From: Ixodes scapularis
Taxonomy: Eukaryota > Arthropoda > Arachnida > Ixodida > Ixodidae
Direction of reading: 5' to 3'
Assembly: GCF_016920785.2 (NCBI RefSeq)
Contig: NW_024609857.1
Coordinates: 67,454,252 to 67,518,251, forward strand
DNA length: 64,000 bases
The position numbers and the translations under genes are program-made. Below the pieces are notes generated by a model, which saw nothing but the letters and a program-made list of their open reading frames with translations, searched no databases and was not told where the DNA came from. Positions 11,855 through 23,292 of this stretch are shown piece after piece (position 1 is the first letter of the stretch; every line of letters starts with the position of its first letter).

Positions 11855-13309
11855 TCACAGGCTGTGCATGATAAAATCTCGCTTTGCCTTGCCCCTGGCC
11901 TTGTCGCGACTCGCCGTGGGTGCGTCGTCTTCGTCCGAGGAGGACCCACCGGACTCGCTGGAGTCGCTGTCCGTACCGTCACCTGCGGGTCCATCGTCCT
12001 CGGTGTGTAGGGGGCCGTCGTAGATGTCCCGCCACTCCATGCACGCGTTGTGCATGACGCAGGCTGCCACAATCGTCGTGACGATGCGTTCTGGGCGGCG
12101 GGCTTCAATGTACTTGAGACGTCGGAACCACCCCTTGAGAATCCCAAAGGCCCGCTGTGTGCTTTGTGTTATAGTTTCTGTGCTGCTCAGTTAGCCGGCC
12201 GTTGTTCCTGTAGGGGACAAGGAGGCTTTGTCGCAGCGGGTACGCGCCATCTCCGAGCAGGTGGCTGTCGAAGGGGAACTTGTCCGCAGTCAAGATCGTC
12301 GGTAGCTCGGACCGCCTGTACATGCGTGCGTCGTGCACGGACCCGGGATCTCCTGCGCTGCAGTGAAGCTGAGGGGGGAGCAACGTCACTAGGCGCTCAA
12401 CAGAAGTCCTTCGGAGCCGAAAATGACTTTTGAAGTCCTCGGGAGACTGGCGGGGGACAACAGTTTCCGCATACCCTAAAATCTCGGCCACTTTGCGCCT
12501 GAAATGATAAAAAAATATATGTATATCTATTATGTAGGATTTGTTTTAAAGTGCAGGTGCATTCGTTTCGCGTGTCTGCTTCAATATATACAAAATTTAT
12601 CGTTGGTTTCCATCCCCGACAATAATCAACCAGCTACTCATAACACACGTGCGATTTGTGATCTTTTTTTCCCGGTGACTAGCGATTCATAGAATGCAAG
12701 CCTGGTAACACAAAAACAATTCATTCGGAACAAACAAGTCGGTTGTGTATGTGTATATAGAAAAAAAAAAAAAAACACTGAAGGGACGGATTTCACTCGA
12801 AGTCTTCCTTTAGACGTAAAGCGCAGCTAGTGTGGACGTTCATGGTACATTATATAAAAGCTAAAGAAATAAATAAAGCCCACACGCAGAACATAATTTA
12901 CTAAAATACGTATGACGGCCAAATGTTCTTTTATGTTTCTTTTCTATATTTTACGTCCCACGCAGCTTATTGAATAAGATGAGAGTGAATACGTAATTCA
13001 CTCTCATCGGAGTGAATAGTTTCGCTTTTATTTGTATACAATAAGTAATATAAGCTTCAAGTCGGCGTTGCAAGGTGTGCCAATGAAGCACGCTCTGGAT
13101 ACTTTTTCGATTAGCGCGCTAAATGCCGCTTTAAAGTTTATCAGAAAATGTTTCCTTACCTCTCCTTCGTTGTAAAACTCTCTAGGATTTCCCACTCCTC
13201 CGCCGCGTCGTCACTATCAAAGAAAAACTTCGCAGCGGTTAATATCATCGTCTCTTCGAATGCTTCCTCCGTGATCAAAACAGATCGTCTGCTATTTCCA
13301 GAATCGAGC
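11855..13309 (-). pseudogene. PIF/Harbinger transposase, internally deleted and frameshifted
   Basis: Minus-strand exon 1 ends at 13160 (TEEAFEETMILTAAKFFF, donor GAG/GTAAGG), with a possible start Met at 13248. Exon 2 starts at 12498 after TTTCAG and continues in frame (KVAEILGYAETVVPRQSPED, then FRLRRTSVERLVTLL). It then jumps to SAGDPGSVHDARMYRRSEL, YPLRQSLLVPYRNNGRLTEQ, NYNTKH and, after a frameshift near 12140, AACVMHNACMEW and an acidic Ser/Asp tail. The first catalytic Asp region is absent, so ~100 residues are deleted. The family excises and inserts DNA at TWA/CWG targets; this copy cannot be active. The neighbouring element at 13313 inserted just upstream of its first exon and may have separated it from its promoter and terminal repeat. 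Confidence 0.75.
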
Positions 13310-14192
13310 CTGGACCGCTAGGTTGGACATTTGAGAAAAGGTACATGGAAGTGACGTAATGCAAAGGAGGAGCGTATCCTAGCAACACTCACGTGGCGGC
13401 TCTGCCCACTTTGACGCCGCTACGTCATCGCAAACTTGACACCCGTCACCCGTTTCAGCGACGTCCGGAGCCAACCACCGACGAGCGGAAGTAGCTACGC
13501 TTTCCCTGAGGCGTCCCTACGCGCGGGATACGGGGTAGGATTTACTACGACGCGGGTAGCAGTTCCTGCGTTTAGCGAAGGAACGGCAACCAATCCTGTG
13601 CGTCGCTGGCCGTCTAGTACGTCTAGTACAGGTAAAAGTATTGAAAAACAATCAAGACCTTTTGGGCGTTGTTAAAACAAACCGCTTTTTTGTACCCTTT
13701 TGCAATACATTTAAGAATTAATTGGAGAGAAAGTTGTTCCAATATTATGCGGGATGTGCGCTACGCGCCTTCTTCAAACCAAAATGTCGAACCACGAGGA
13801 GCCGGGTGTGCCGGGGGCAGCGGAGGGGTCGGCGGAACCAACGGGGAGCGCGCGAGTGACGGCTGCTTTAGTCAGAAACAATTTTTTTATCTTTCGAGAA
13901 CTTGCTATTGCTGTGCTCAAATCAGAATGTTTGGCGCAACATCTGTGATAATTCTTTCAAAGTGGTCCAGTGTTTATATGGTGGTATGCTAGTCAGAGAA
14001 TATATATATATATATATATTTTCCTTTCGAAATTTAACTATTGTGCTCAAATAAGACCAGAGTGTTCAACAAGATATCTGTGATATATACTTAAGATTGC
14101 CCAATTGCTTACATGGTTCCAGTCGATGCTCAGTTTTACTTCCAAGAATGAAATATTACATTCCATGTTATCACACTTTTATTCATGAAGTC

Positions 14193-14689
14193 TGTGGGAA
14201 CCATTGGGTTCCCTCTATCCCTATCCAGGCCTAGCTTCAAGCAGGCCGTGGGAGTCGTCGTCACCAATGGCGTCGGCCTCCCGGATACAAGGAACCACGA
14301 GGCCGAATTCCCCGAAGGGGCCGGCTCTCCCTTGCCCATTTGGGTGAACGCGCCTTCGGCACACCCTTGAGAGCTATGATGGACGCGACTGCTAGTGGCC
14401 TCCCCGGGCGCGTCCATTCTCCGAGGCTACATAAGCTGGCCCCGAAGGTGGGCCAGGAGCTCTCGTCGGCGGAGGCCCTGGCTCTACGGAGCTCGGTTTT
14501 TCTTTGTGGGCCTCCGACTTCCCGTGATTCTGTCTAATGCGGCAGCGCGGGAAACCGACCGGGTGATACTGGCAATTGAGCCAGCGCCCAGACTTTTCAT
14601 TGTTTAAGAGCGAAGCGTGCTGACATTGCAGTCAATAAACACGTCTTTATCCGGACCCAAGGAGCTCTTTGTGTTTCTAAGTGGTGACA
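14193..14689 (+). repeat. Possible solo LTR fragment
   Basis: Within the Harbinger element a ~500-bp GC-rich block begins TGTGGGAACCATTGG and ends AAGTGGTGACA, with a poly-A signal (CAATAAAC, 14633) and a CACGTCTTTATCC segment near its end. That layout resembles an LTR (TG...CA, internal AATAAA). No clear duplication flanks it, so another dispersed repeat is equally possible. Confidence 0.3.
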
Positions 14690-15089
14690 GCCCCAAAAGG
14701 GTGAATCCCACAAGTCACAGGTTTTTCTTTAAGAAATAAAGCAATTTTCAAAACAAACTACATGTGCACTGCCTTGAGATAACACAATCACCTAAATTTG
14801 ATGAAGTACCATAAAAGAGATAATAAAATGGAGCAGAAGGCAAGACGCTTTGAAGCATTTGTAAAATGAAACAATGTCCATGACAACAATATCCCTGGTT
14901 CAATCAGCAACTAAGAAAGCAATCTCTGCAAAAGCAAGCATTTCTTTCTAGAGGTAGTCTAAATTACTTCTGAGTTATTTGCAGGGGCAATCCAGATGAC
15001 CTGTTGGTCTGGCAACTAAACCTCCGAACCTTTTCTGTCACTGTCGACTGCGTCTCGTGCCGTCTGCTCATAAAAATAAAACAAAAGGC

Positions 15090-15270
15090 TGTATCGATTT
15101 CACCGCGATGCACTCGACACGTATCCGGAGGCAGCACGCTGGCTGTGCGACGAACTTCACAAGGTGTAGGAGCTGAAGAGAGTATGTAGCTTGTGGACGG
15201 CCATGACTGTGGAGCAGAAAGCGAAGTGTGCACTTAACGGCTTCCACGGGGAGGGCTTCACTGAGGGCAA
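15090..15270 (+). pseudogene. Harbinger transposase N-terminal fragment, convergent to the full gene
   Basis: The + strand reads WLCDELHKV, a stop, ELKRVCSLWTAMTVEQKAKC, corresponding to residues ~55-85 of the Harbinger transposase (WLCDELREE...TSWTVMTVEL). It faces the 3' end of the intact transposase encoded on the other strand. An equivalent antisense fragment sits at the same relative place in the related element (21850-22040), so this arrangement predates the divergence of the two. Confidence 0.6.
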
Positions 15271-15301
15271 GGATGCGACGGGGTCCTTGGTGGTCAGGAC
15301 C

Positions 15302-18097
15302 TCAGTCGTGGTGGCGAGAGGTTCCCTGTCGCTGGCGGCGTCCGTGCTGGGCACCACCGCAGCGAGGGCGCCGAGGGGCTTCCCGACGGTGTCCCTGGTG
15401 GTCGGGACTACCGTCGTGGCGGCGGACCCCTTGCGTGTGGCGCTCCGCACGGGCACGTCTGCGGCGGGTTCCGAACCGGGCGACAAGGCGCTGCCTCAGA
15501 GCCTTCCCCCTGTCCGAGAGGCCGACCGGAAGGCCGACCGGAGGGCCGGCAGGAGCCAGCCTCTCGGGAGCCGACGCTGACTTCTCCGAGCTCGGCTCAG
15601 AACCGTCCGAGCTCGGCTCAGACTCCAACTCTGACTCTTCAGGGTTGGAGTCTGACTCCGGTTCTGGCTCGCTCGATGCAAGGCAGATGTTGTGGAGCAC
15701 TGCACATGCCGAAATAATGGCGGTGGCTGTTGAAGGGTGGTAATACAGGGCCCGGTGCCTTTGCAGACACCGGAATCTGTTTTTCAACAGCCCGATGCAG
15801 CGCTCCACAACAGACCTGATCGAGGAATGCGCCTTATTAAACCGGCCGCAAGCGGCGGAGGTCGCGTGGTTCCCGGGGACAGGGGTGATGAGCCAAGGCT
15901 CCAAGGGGTAGCCGCTGTCACCTGCACATGTAGAGGGTGGAACATATTACATTCTTTACTTTTTAAAATAAAAGGCAAAAAAAACAGCTGTGTGCAACTA
16001 TGTCAATTATAATGTGACTTAAGTGTGACTTAAAAGTGTGTTAATATTTCTGCACTACAGTATCAGTTTACAGTATGATTAATTAGCACCAGCTTGCCTG
16101 CAAACTCCCTGTTATTTCATGTAACTATGTGTTTTCCTGGTGGGTTGTATGGGATGTGTGCACGATTCCTTACGGGTGTTGTGTTGTATGCAAGTGCATT
16201 ATTAGGCCCTTCCATCCGACAGATAAAAGCTCTGTTGCTTTTGGGAGTGTGGCCGCGACCTTAGGCACGGGCAGAGCAGAACACGCTGGCCTTGTCTTTG
16301 GCAAGCAAGGGGATAAGGCGCCAGTTCGACGAACCTCTTTCCTAATCCTCGGTGGAGTTGGAGATGGGGAAAAGAGAGGGGGTGGTTAGATTGGAAAGGA
16401 GTCAGGTCCTGTTGGGACGCGGAGGCTCTAATAGGAGGAGCTGTATAGGCAGACCGAAGAAGAAGGGTCAGGGAAAAGAATCCAGTGTGTGGGACGAAGA
16501 CGACCCGAGGACAGATTTGGCGAGCCCCAAGTGGCGAAGGAGGAATTGATCCCATTCCGTACAAACTGACGACCGTCAAAGCGACCAGGCGAGCCCCCAG
16601 GTATCAGTGAAAGAGCTCCAGCTTCATGCAAAAACCAACCAGCGAGAGGGTACAGGCAGACAGTAACAGTGAGTGGGCCGAACCGGACAGCGACTCGCAC
16701 TGCGGTCGCATGCCTTGCAAAGTCTATCACTGTCGTGAGATTGGTGTAGTGTGGCTTTCGTAGCCTGCAGAGTGTGAGAGTTATGTGGACATAAACAGAG
16801 ATCAATGGCCAAACTTTGGGTGTTGTCTCACTTCAAGGAGTTCCAGCAACTGTGTCTGTGTGCCTCACAACAAGCACAGTACGTGTGGTACTGTGGCTTT
16901 CAAGCAGTGGGAGCCACAGTATGCGTAAGGAATGAATTTAGTATGCTCACCAAGCAGGAACCAGCCGTCGCGTGGCACCTGCCCTTGCTCGAGTTGGTTT
17001 CGGAGCCAGGAAAATTGCCACACGAAGGAGTCGTGCACTGACCCGGGATACCGTGGGTCGATGCACATTATCCGGCAGTCGGCGTCACACACCTGAAAGT
17101 GAGAGAGATATTGACATGTAATTACCTGAATCCACAAGTAGTAGATTGTTTTTATGGTTCACAAAGCAGTCGCAATTTCAGAACCTTTTAAGTTATTTTG
17201 TCTGACACATGCATGTCAACACACCTTCCTGGATGCAAGGTACAACTAACTACCTTGAAACAAAAATAATGTGTTTTGTTTGTTTTTTTACGCAAGCTTG
17301 CACGTTTTAACAGAAAAGTATTATTTTTGGGAGAAGAGTCTCACGGCTCACATGCTACGTAGAGCACACGCTCGCGCAGTCGTGAGACCCCACAGCCCGC
17401 AGTCATAAAACGGCATACTTAAACCATATCGGCAATACGTTTTTTTTTTTCTTTTTTTTTTACAGATTTGGGGCGCGTTTTGACAACGTATCATGAGTGT
17501 ACTTACCACCATCACGTTGAGGGCGTAGAAGTACTTGCGGCACCAGTACGCCGCCTTCGGGACGGTGGGGTCGTTCTTGGACGGGCCGACGATGGAGACC
17601 ATGGTCCCGTCCACGCAACCGATGACGCCGGGTATCGTGCCGATCAGCCTGAAGCCCTTCTCCGCGTCGAACCTCTCGCTCGGCGTCTCGGGGAAGTGGA
17701 TCCAGCCACGCTGGACCCCGAGACGACGCACGATAGGGACGGACACGGCGCGAACCGCAACGCTGACTGTCTTTTGGTCTCGCGCTACGTGTTCGTCGCT
17801 CGCCACCATGCCTTGGAAGCTCCCCGTGCCGTAGAAGCGCAGTGCACCCAACACTTGAAGCTCCACAGTCATGACCGTCCACGAGGTACGCACTTTCCTC
17901 ACCTCCGGTTCCTCGCGAAGTTCGTCGCACAACCACCGCACCACGATCTTGGGCAGGCGGTATTGCTTCCGAAAGATCTCCTCCGGGAGCTCGAATGCAT
18001 CGCGGTGTTCCCGATACAGCCTTTCGGGCGAAAAAGAAAGCTCTATTAAAGAAAAAGACGAATTGACGAGACGACGACGCCTCGCCGCCGAAAACAT
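15302..18097 (-). CDS. PIF/Harbinger (HARBI1-like) transposase, intact, three exons
   Basis: Exon 1 runs 18097 to 17507 (197 codons, donor GTG/GTAAGT), exon 2 runs 17092 to 16951 (142 nt, acceptor TTTCAG, donor CTTG/GTGAGC), and exon 3 runs 15921 to 15302 (acceptor GTGCAG). Splice phases agree and give 450 residues with no stop or frameshift. The DDE catalytic triad is visible: D163 in GVIGCVDGTM, D218 in DPRYPGSVHDS and E284 in SSIRSVVERCIGLLK. Residues 36-85 form the helical N-terminal part (ELPEEIFRKQYRL, WLCDELREE). The C-terminal ~100 residues are Ser/Glu- then Arg-rich and overlap an antisense transposase fragment, so the true family C-terminus may be shorter. Family role: nuclear transposase, usually needing a SANT-like partner protein. 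The start Met lies ~230 bp inside the right terminal repeat. This is the best-preserved coding gene in the window. Confidence 0.88.
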
Positions 18098-18739
18098 GCT
18101 GCCAATGACACCTAGTTCCGAGCAAGTACCTTTTGAAACGTACTCGGTACAAAACGAAACGTCATTTTGTTGTCACGTCCGGTAGCCGACTCCGCCCAGT
18201 TTTGCCGACTCCGCCCACATTTTTCTAGGGAAATTACGTCACTTTTGTTTCCAACCAATCAGACGTGATGACGTCACTTCCGTGTACTAAAAAAAGGTAC
18301 ATGTACAATGTCGAACCTAGCTATCCTGCTATGCTTTCGTTTTGCCGTAGCACAAGACGAAGCCAATCCGCGTAGTAGCCAGGTGATTATCCCGGCCGTT
18401 CCAAAATCGACTCGCGGATCGTTTACTCGCGATGACACGTGGTATTACCCGCTGACGTAGGAGACAGGTATATGACTTTGCTTGAGTCTCAGGCAACGTC
18501 TCCATGTTTAGCCTTCCTGGGGACCTATGTTGGACAAACGTTTCGTTTCTCCTAAAAGAAACGGAAGTGACGACATCGCGGCTGATTGGTTGAGGCTCGA
18601 ATGACGAAAGTTCCCTACGAAAATGGGGGCGGAGACGGCGAACCGCCCCCACCGGAAATGACAACACTTTGACGTATCGTTTCCTCGGTGTTTCGTCTGA
18701 AAAGGGAACGAGTCTGTCGATGGTCTCTTCGAGGTAGCG

Positions 18740-21589
18740 AAATTGGAAACACGGCGTCTCGGAGGCAGAGCGACAGTCTTTCTATCGTTCAACTTTATTT
18801 TTCCCTCCGGAAAAGCTCCACCGGCAGCACCGCGAGACCGCGAGGCCTTTGAACTACCGGAGGAAGCTTTTCGGTGGAAGTACCGTCTTTGCGTCTCACC
18901 AAGAATGTGGTCCGTTGATTGTGCGACGAACTGCGCGAGGAGCCAGAGTTGAGGCTGCGAGGTTCGTGGACGGTGATGTCTGTAGAACAGCAAGTGTTGT
19001 GCGCACTTCGCTTTTGCGCCACGGGGAGAAAACTGTGCGGGGAGCTTTCAGGGGATGGTGGCGAGCGACGAGCACATAGCGAGGAATCGGGCTACAGACG
19101 GCATCGTTGTGCGGGCTGTGTCTCTCGCTGTTGTGCAGCGTCTGGGGATCCGGCGCGGCTGGATCGACTTTCCCCAGACAACCGGCAAGAGGGACGACAT
19201 CGAGAGGGGCTTGCAACGGCTCGGCAGGATACCCGGCGTCATCGGTTGCGTCGACGGGATGATGATCGCCATCGTCGGCACGTCATAGAACGACCCCACC
19301 GTCACGAAGGCGGCGTATTGGTGCCGCAAACAATTCTACGCTCTGAACGTGATGGGGGTATGTACGATCACATATATACTACGTCTCACCTTAGCATGAA
19401 CTAACTAAGAAGACTGTGCAAGCGCGAACGGCTTGGCTGGAGCACTTGCTGCACGAGCGCTCGTGCAGCCGCCGGGGCTTTATCCAAAGCAGCTGGCTCG
19501 CGCTTTTAGCTCTAGGTCAATGCCCGTTCTGAATGGGTTTGAAAAAGAGCGTAACGCTAATACTACTAATACGGTGTGGATATGCCACTTTATAAATGAG
19601 AGTTATGAATTGTTAGCGCTACGTCCGTGCCACTTCTTTGTATGGTCCTCGTCTTTCCGCGCTGTTTTTAATTCCGATGTTAGTATTCGTTCATCCTCCG
19701 CACAAGCGTTTGTTCGACGAAGGAAGGGAGGGTTTGTTAGCTGAAAAGCTTTCGATCTCTCTTTGTTTTCATGTCGTGTTAGGCTTTTAAGCATTAGTTC
19801 CTGTTCTGCATGATAAAGTGTAAACTCTCCTTTGAAGAAAAAAACAAATTTGCCTAAACTATTATGTAGATCAAAGGTAGTGGCTATTTATCATATAATT
19901 TTAATCTTAGGCAGCGCTCTGTCTGTGTCCTCCTTCATCCAATATTCCGTCGTTTTTTTGCGCTGTCTTAATATTTTAAGTTTGTAAACCACATAATTTA
20001 TGGTGGTGCGTTGTTCAACATGTAAATAGTGTTTGACAGGGCCCCATGACAATGAGTGCAATCAACTGTTTGTGGATCCAGTTGAACTAATGTCTACATA
20101 TGTCTCACTATTGCAGGTGTGTAACGCCGACTGCCGGGTGATGAGCATCGACCCACGGTATCCTGGGTCGGTGCACAACTCCTTCGCGTGGCGCTACTCG
20201 TGGCTCCAGAGCAACTTCGAGCAAGGCCGGCTCATAGACGATGGCAGGCTCCTGCTCGGTAAGCATACTCCATTTGTTGGTTCTGTACATGATGGCTCTG
20301 CACCACTTATAAGCTACAATATCACACATATTGTTCCGAACATAGATAACTGGCATGCGCTCTGGCCATACCTGTGACACGTCTCCTTGGAAACACTCCG
20401 ACACAGCTGTCAACTACAGGGGGGAAAGGTTGCAAACAGCAGTTTTACCTGCGTAGTTGTGAGCAATTTTAAAGAAATACTACAACGATATTTCGGTGCT
20501 TATTTTTTGGTCTATACATGTTCAAAAGAGCAGTATCACATCGAACTCATCAATATCTTGTTAAAAAAGGCACTAAAAGGCATTTAAATAAATTAGGCAA
20601 TTAGCAAAGAGCATTTTCTAGATGTCGCTAAAGCTGTAATGCCCTTCTAGGAACCTTGACAGGTAGGGATGATAACTGTCATACCTAGAACTATACATGC
20701 TTTGAACCTGACGCCATCCCGACAGCTCTACGGCCAGCAGAAAGGAAAAGGGGAGGGAGGAATTCCACACTCAACGGGACTCTCTTTTGTGTGTCCCAAG
20801 ATGATAGAAGATTAACCCGTCACTCAAAATTCACACAAAAGCAGCTTTGGGGTTAGTTGTGGTGGCCCGATCGCTGGCATGCTTCGACCGCTGGAATAGC
20901 TAGGGCATCCTGACGACGTCTGCCTCGCCGCAGCTTTGCTCATCCCGAGATAAACTACATCACAATTGCACTGGATGCGACGTGCTGTCAGCTGGCTGCT
21001 CTCCGAGCGCTTGCCAGTGTGGGCTGCTTATAACGAAAAATACAGCCATCAAGCTCAAAATACAAATGTGCAATTGTCATTTACGGGTATTGTGGATCAT
21101 ATTCAGCCTATTTCTGAACACGACGGGTATATTTCAACTGTCGTTGAAGTATTAAAAAAAAAAGCATTAATATCATACATTTCCTTCTCCGACTCTGCAG
21201 GCGACAGCGGCTATGCCTTGGAACCTTGGCTCATCACCCCTGTTCCTGGATTCCACGCGACCTCCACCGCTTGCGGCCGGTTTAATAAGGCACATTCTTC
21301 GATAAGGTCCATTGTGGAGCGCTGCATTGGGCTGCTGAAAAGCAGATTCCAGTGTCTGCAAAGACACCGTACTCTGTATTTTCATCCAACAACAGCCACC
21401 GTCATTATATCGTCTTGTGCAGTGCTCCACAATATGTGCCTTTCATCGAGGGAGGCAGAACCGGACCCTCACGAGCTAGGGTTAGAGTCTGGGCCGAGCT
21501 CGGAGGGGTCAGTGGCGGATGACGAGAGGCTAGCTCCTGCCCACCCTCGGGTCAGCCTCTCGGACAGGGGGACAGGGGGAGGGCTCTGA
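18740..21589 (+). pseudogene. Harbinger transposase, broken by frameshifts and a stop
   Basis: Exon 1 (about 18740-19357) reads EAFELPEEAFRWKYRL and, in another frame, LCDELREEPELRLRGSWTVM, then FQGMVASDEHIARN and PGVIGCVDGMMIAIVGTS. A TAG at 19286 replaces the Lys codon of the intact relative, and at least two frameshifts occur upstream. Exon 2 (20117-20258, 142 nt, same length as in the relative) has DADCR, then IDPRYPGSVHNSF, where the catalytic Asp is replaced by Asn. Exon 3 (21201-21589) has SSIRSIVERCIGLLKSRFQC with the catalytic Glu. Intron 2 (20259-21200) carries a MITE. With Asp lost, a stop and frameshifts, it is inactive. Confidence 0.85.
20469..21155 (-). mobile_element. MITE copy nested in Harbinger intron 2
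   Basis: Its two end regions match, in inverse orientation, the element at 54685-55330. The left part shares GAAATACTACAACGATATTTCGG and the right part shares AAAAATACAGCCATCAAGCT and CAAAATACAAATGTG with the other copy. The TTAAAGGGATACTTCAAC end is eroded here (AAGTATTAAA at the right). Because it lies in an intron of a dead transposase, it is a later insertion than the host element. Confidence 0.8.
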
Positions 21590-21849
21590 GGCAGCGCCTT
21601 GTTGCCCAGTTCCGAACCCGCCACAGCCGTGCCTCCCCGGAGCCCCACCAAAGCCACGATGGCAGTCGCGCCCACCAGGGACACCACCAGTGCCAAGGAG
21701 TCCGTCGCCACTATGGAGGTCCCGCCCATCAGGGACACCATCGGCGACAAGGAGCCCCTCATCGTCCTCGCCATGGTGGCACTCCCGCACACCAGGGACA
21801 CCACCGGCGACAGCGCACCCCTCGTCGTCCTCACCTCGACTGACGCCTT

Positions 21850-22040
21850 TGCCACCAGAGGAGCCCCCCGTGGCAGTATGTGCCTCACGTGTTGCTCCAC
21901 AGTCAAGGCCGTCCATAAGCTCCACAGTGTCAACTCCAATGCCTTGCACAGTTCGTCGCACAACCACCGTGTTATTTTTAGGGACATGTAGTACCGCCTC
22001 CGAAATGCTATTCGGTGCATCACGGTGATGTTGATAGAGC
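21850..22040 (-). pseudogene. Harbinger transposase N-terminal fragment, antisense
   Basis: Minus-strand frames read RIAFRRRYYMSLKITRWLCD and ELTLWSLWTALTVEQHVRHI, corresponding to residues ~42-85 of the intact transposase. The fragment converges on the broken transposase gene, as the fragment at 15090-15270 does in the sister element. Confidence 0.6.
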
Positions 22041-22622
22041 TTTTTTTAATTTGCAGGCAGGGTGCATAAAATGCCTGGAACAATAACAGAATGTTTTGCG
22101 GGTTATGTAGCTAGCCAACAGGGCATCTGGCTCGCCCTTGCAGGAAACGGATAACTCAATGAGGCTACTGGTGAGACCCGTTTTGCTTCTTTTACTGCAA
22201 TATATTGTTCGTATCGGGTTTGGACATCGATTCATTTTCTCTACACTTCCATTGCCCAGTTCCATTTTACAATCTATTATGGTTACCACAGGGCCAGGTG
22301 TATTACTCGATAATCACATATTGGATTTGTGTCAGTTTGAATGTATAAAGAAGACAACAAGCAGTGTCTTTGAAAGTGCTTTCTTTTTTTTTTACAACAA
22401 TGCCGTGACATGAAAAATAAACATGTTTGAAAGCACAGGCTGCAATACACCGTATAAATTCTTTGTCATTATCCAGGATATATCACAGACATTATTTCAC
22501 ACTACACTTCACTTAATTCAGCACACTGCCATTTCGTGTGTGTTTTGTCACACATGGAAGCATGACAGATTCCATAGTAGAGGAATGTTGAGATCAACAA
22601 TGATATAAGAAAACAAACAAAC

Positions 22623-22756
22623 GAAAAACACAGGGGGACAGACGAAGGAAACAAGACAAAATGCACTCTTAACTGAAGTTTATTGAAAATTTAACTTCAG
22701 TTGAGAGTGCACCTTGTCCTCTTTCCCTTCGGCTGCGTCCCTGTGTTTTTTTCGGC
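22623..22756. repeat. Inverted repeat, ~60-bp arms
   Basis: The left arm (22623-22681) contains GAAAAACACAGGG and TGCACTCTTAACTGAAG. The right arm (22689-22756) carries their reverse complements (CTTCAGTTGAGAGTGCACC and CCCTGTGTTTTTTTC). The loop is only about 8 bp, so a stable hairpin or cruciform is possible. Confidence 0.75.
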
Positions 22757-23058
22757 GCTTTTTCTGTTTGCAATGAACGAACTGGCCCAAATCTCCACTT
22801 TATTTCGATAAAAGAAAAATGGCAAACCCGGAGGCCGGTTTCAGGCGGGTGGCAAGTTGTGGCTAGAGTGCAGACCTCTTGGTTTCAAATTAAAAAAAAA
22901 ACCAGGAGCGCCCAGGGCCGAGTCCTCGCCCACCAGCGCCAAAATACGTGAGTATGATGACGCCAGCGAGCGCACCCGGGCGCCTCCGCCCCCTGTTTGC
23001 CTGCGGGTAAAGGAAGTAATTCAATAACTTGGTCCACACTATGAGTAAACTACGCAAA

Positions 23059-23292
23059 TTACCTCGCCTGTTTCGCCAGCTCAGTAGCCCGCGCCCGCGC
23101 CTTCGACACCCGCATGGCCCAGTAGCGTTTCCAACCTTCCAGCTCCTTCCTTGGAGGCTTCCTTGGAGGCCCGAGGAAGTTGAGTCGGGAGGTTAGCTCG
23201 TTCCAGAGTCGAACTTTGTCGTCTCTGGACAGCGCCGGGCTCAGCTGCCGCGTACCAGAGAGGCCACATCCTCCTGTTTCTTGAGCAGTCAT
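23059..23292 (-). CDS. SANT/Myb-like partner exon of the Harbinger element
   Basis: The minus-strand frame begins MTAQETGGCG and continues KVRLWNELTSRLNFLGPPRK and EGWKRYWAMRVSKARARATE, ending KQAR at a plausible donor (AG/GTAATT at 23059). Trp-rich, basic helices of this kind fit the Myb/SANT-like DNA-binding protein that accompanies PIF/Harbinger transposases. Only this first exon is recognisable and I found no downstream exon, so the gene is probably incomplete. It lies ~460 bp inside the right terminal repeat and is convergent with the transposase. Confidence 0.55.
   Translation of the reverse strand: MTAQETGGCGLSGTRQLSPALSRDDKVRLWNELTSRLNFLGPPRKPPRKELEGWKRYWAMRVSKARARATELAKQAR

Larger units (their letters stand above)
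13310..18328 (-). mobile_element. PIF/Harbinger element, apparently intact, CTG duplication
   Basis: The left end GACCGCTAGGTTGGACATT (from 13313) and right end AATGTCGAACCTAGCTATC (to 18325) are inverted repeats with a few mismatches, and both flanks are CTG (13310-13312 and 18326-18328). CWG trinucleotide duplications are characteristic of PIF/Harbinger. The element carries the three-exon transposase at 15302-18097. Its left ~400 bp matches the right end of the element at 18520-23798 in inverse orientation. The position expected for a SANT-like partner gene (about 13740-13950, +) holds only a short frame without a recognisable domain. Confidence 0.85.

Noticed and set aside
15191..15743. 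Frames of 129 and 171 codons on the + strand
   Set aside because: They overlap the conserved third exon of the minus-strand Harbinger transposase and are explained by its GC-rich tail and the antisense fragment.
17468..18152. Frames of 193 (+) and 230 (-) codons over transposase exon 1
   Set aside because: They are alternative frames of a conserved coding exon; only the 249-codon minus-strand frame carries the family motifs.
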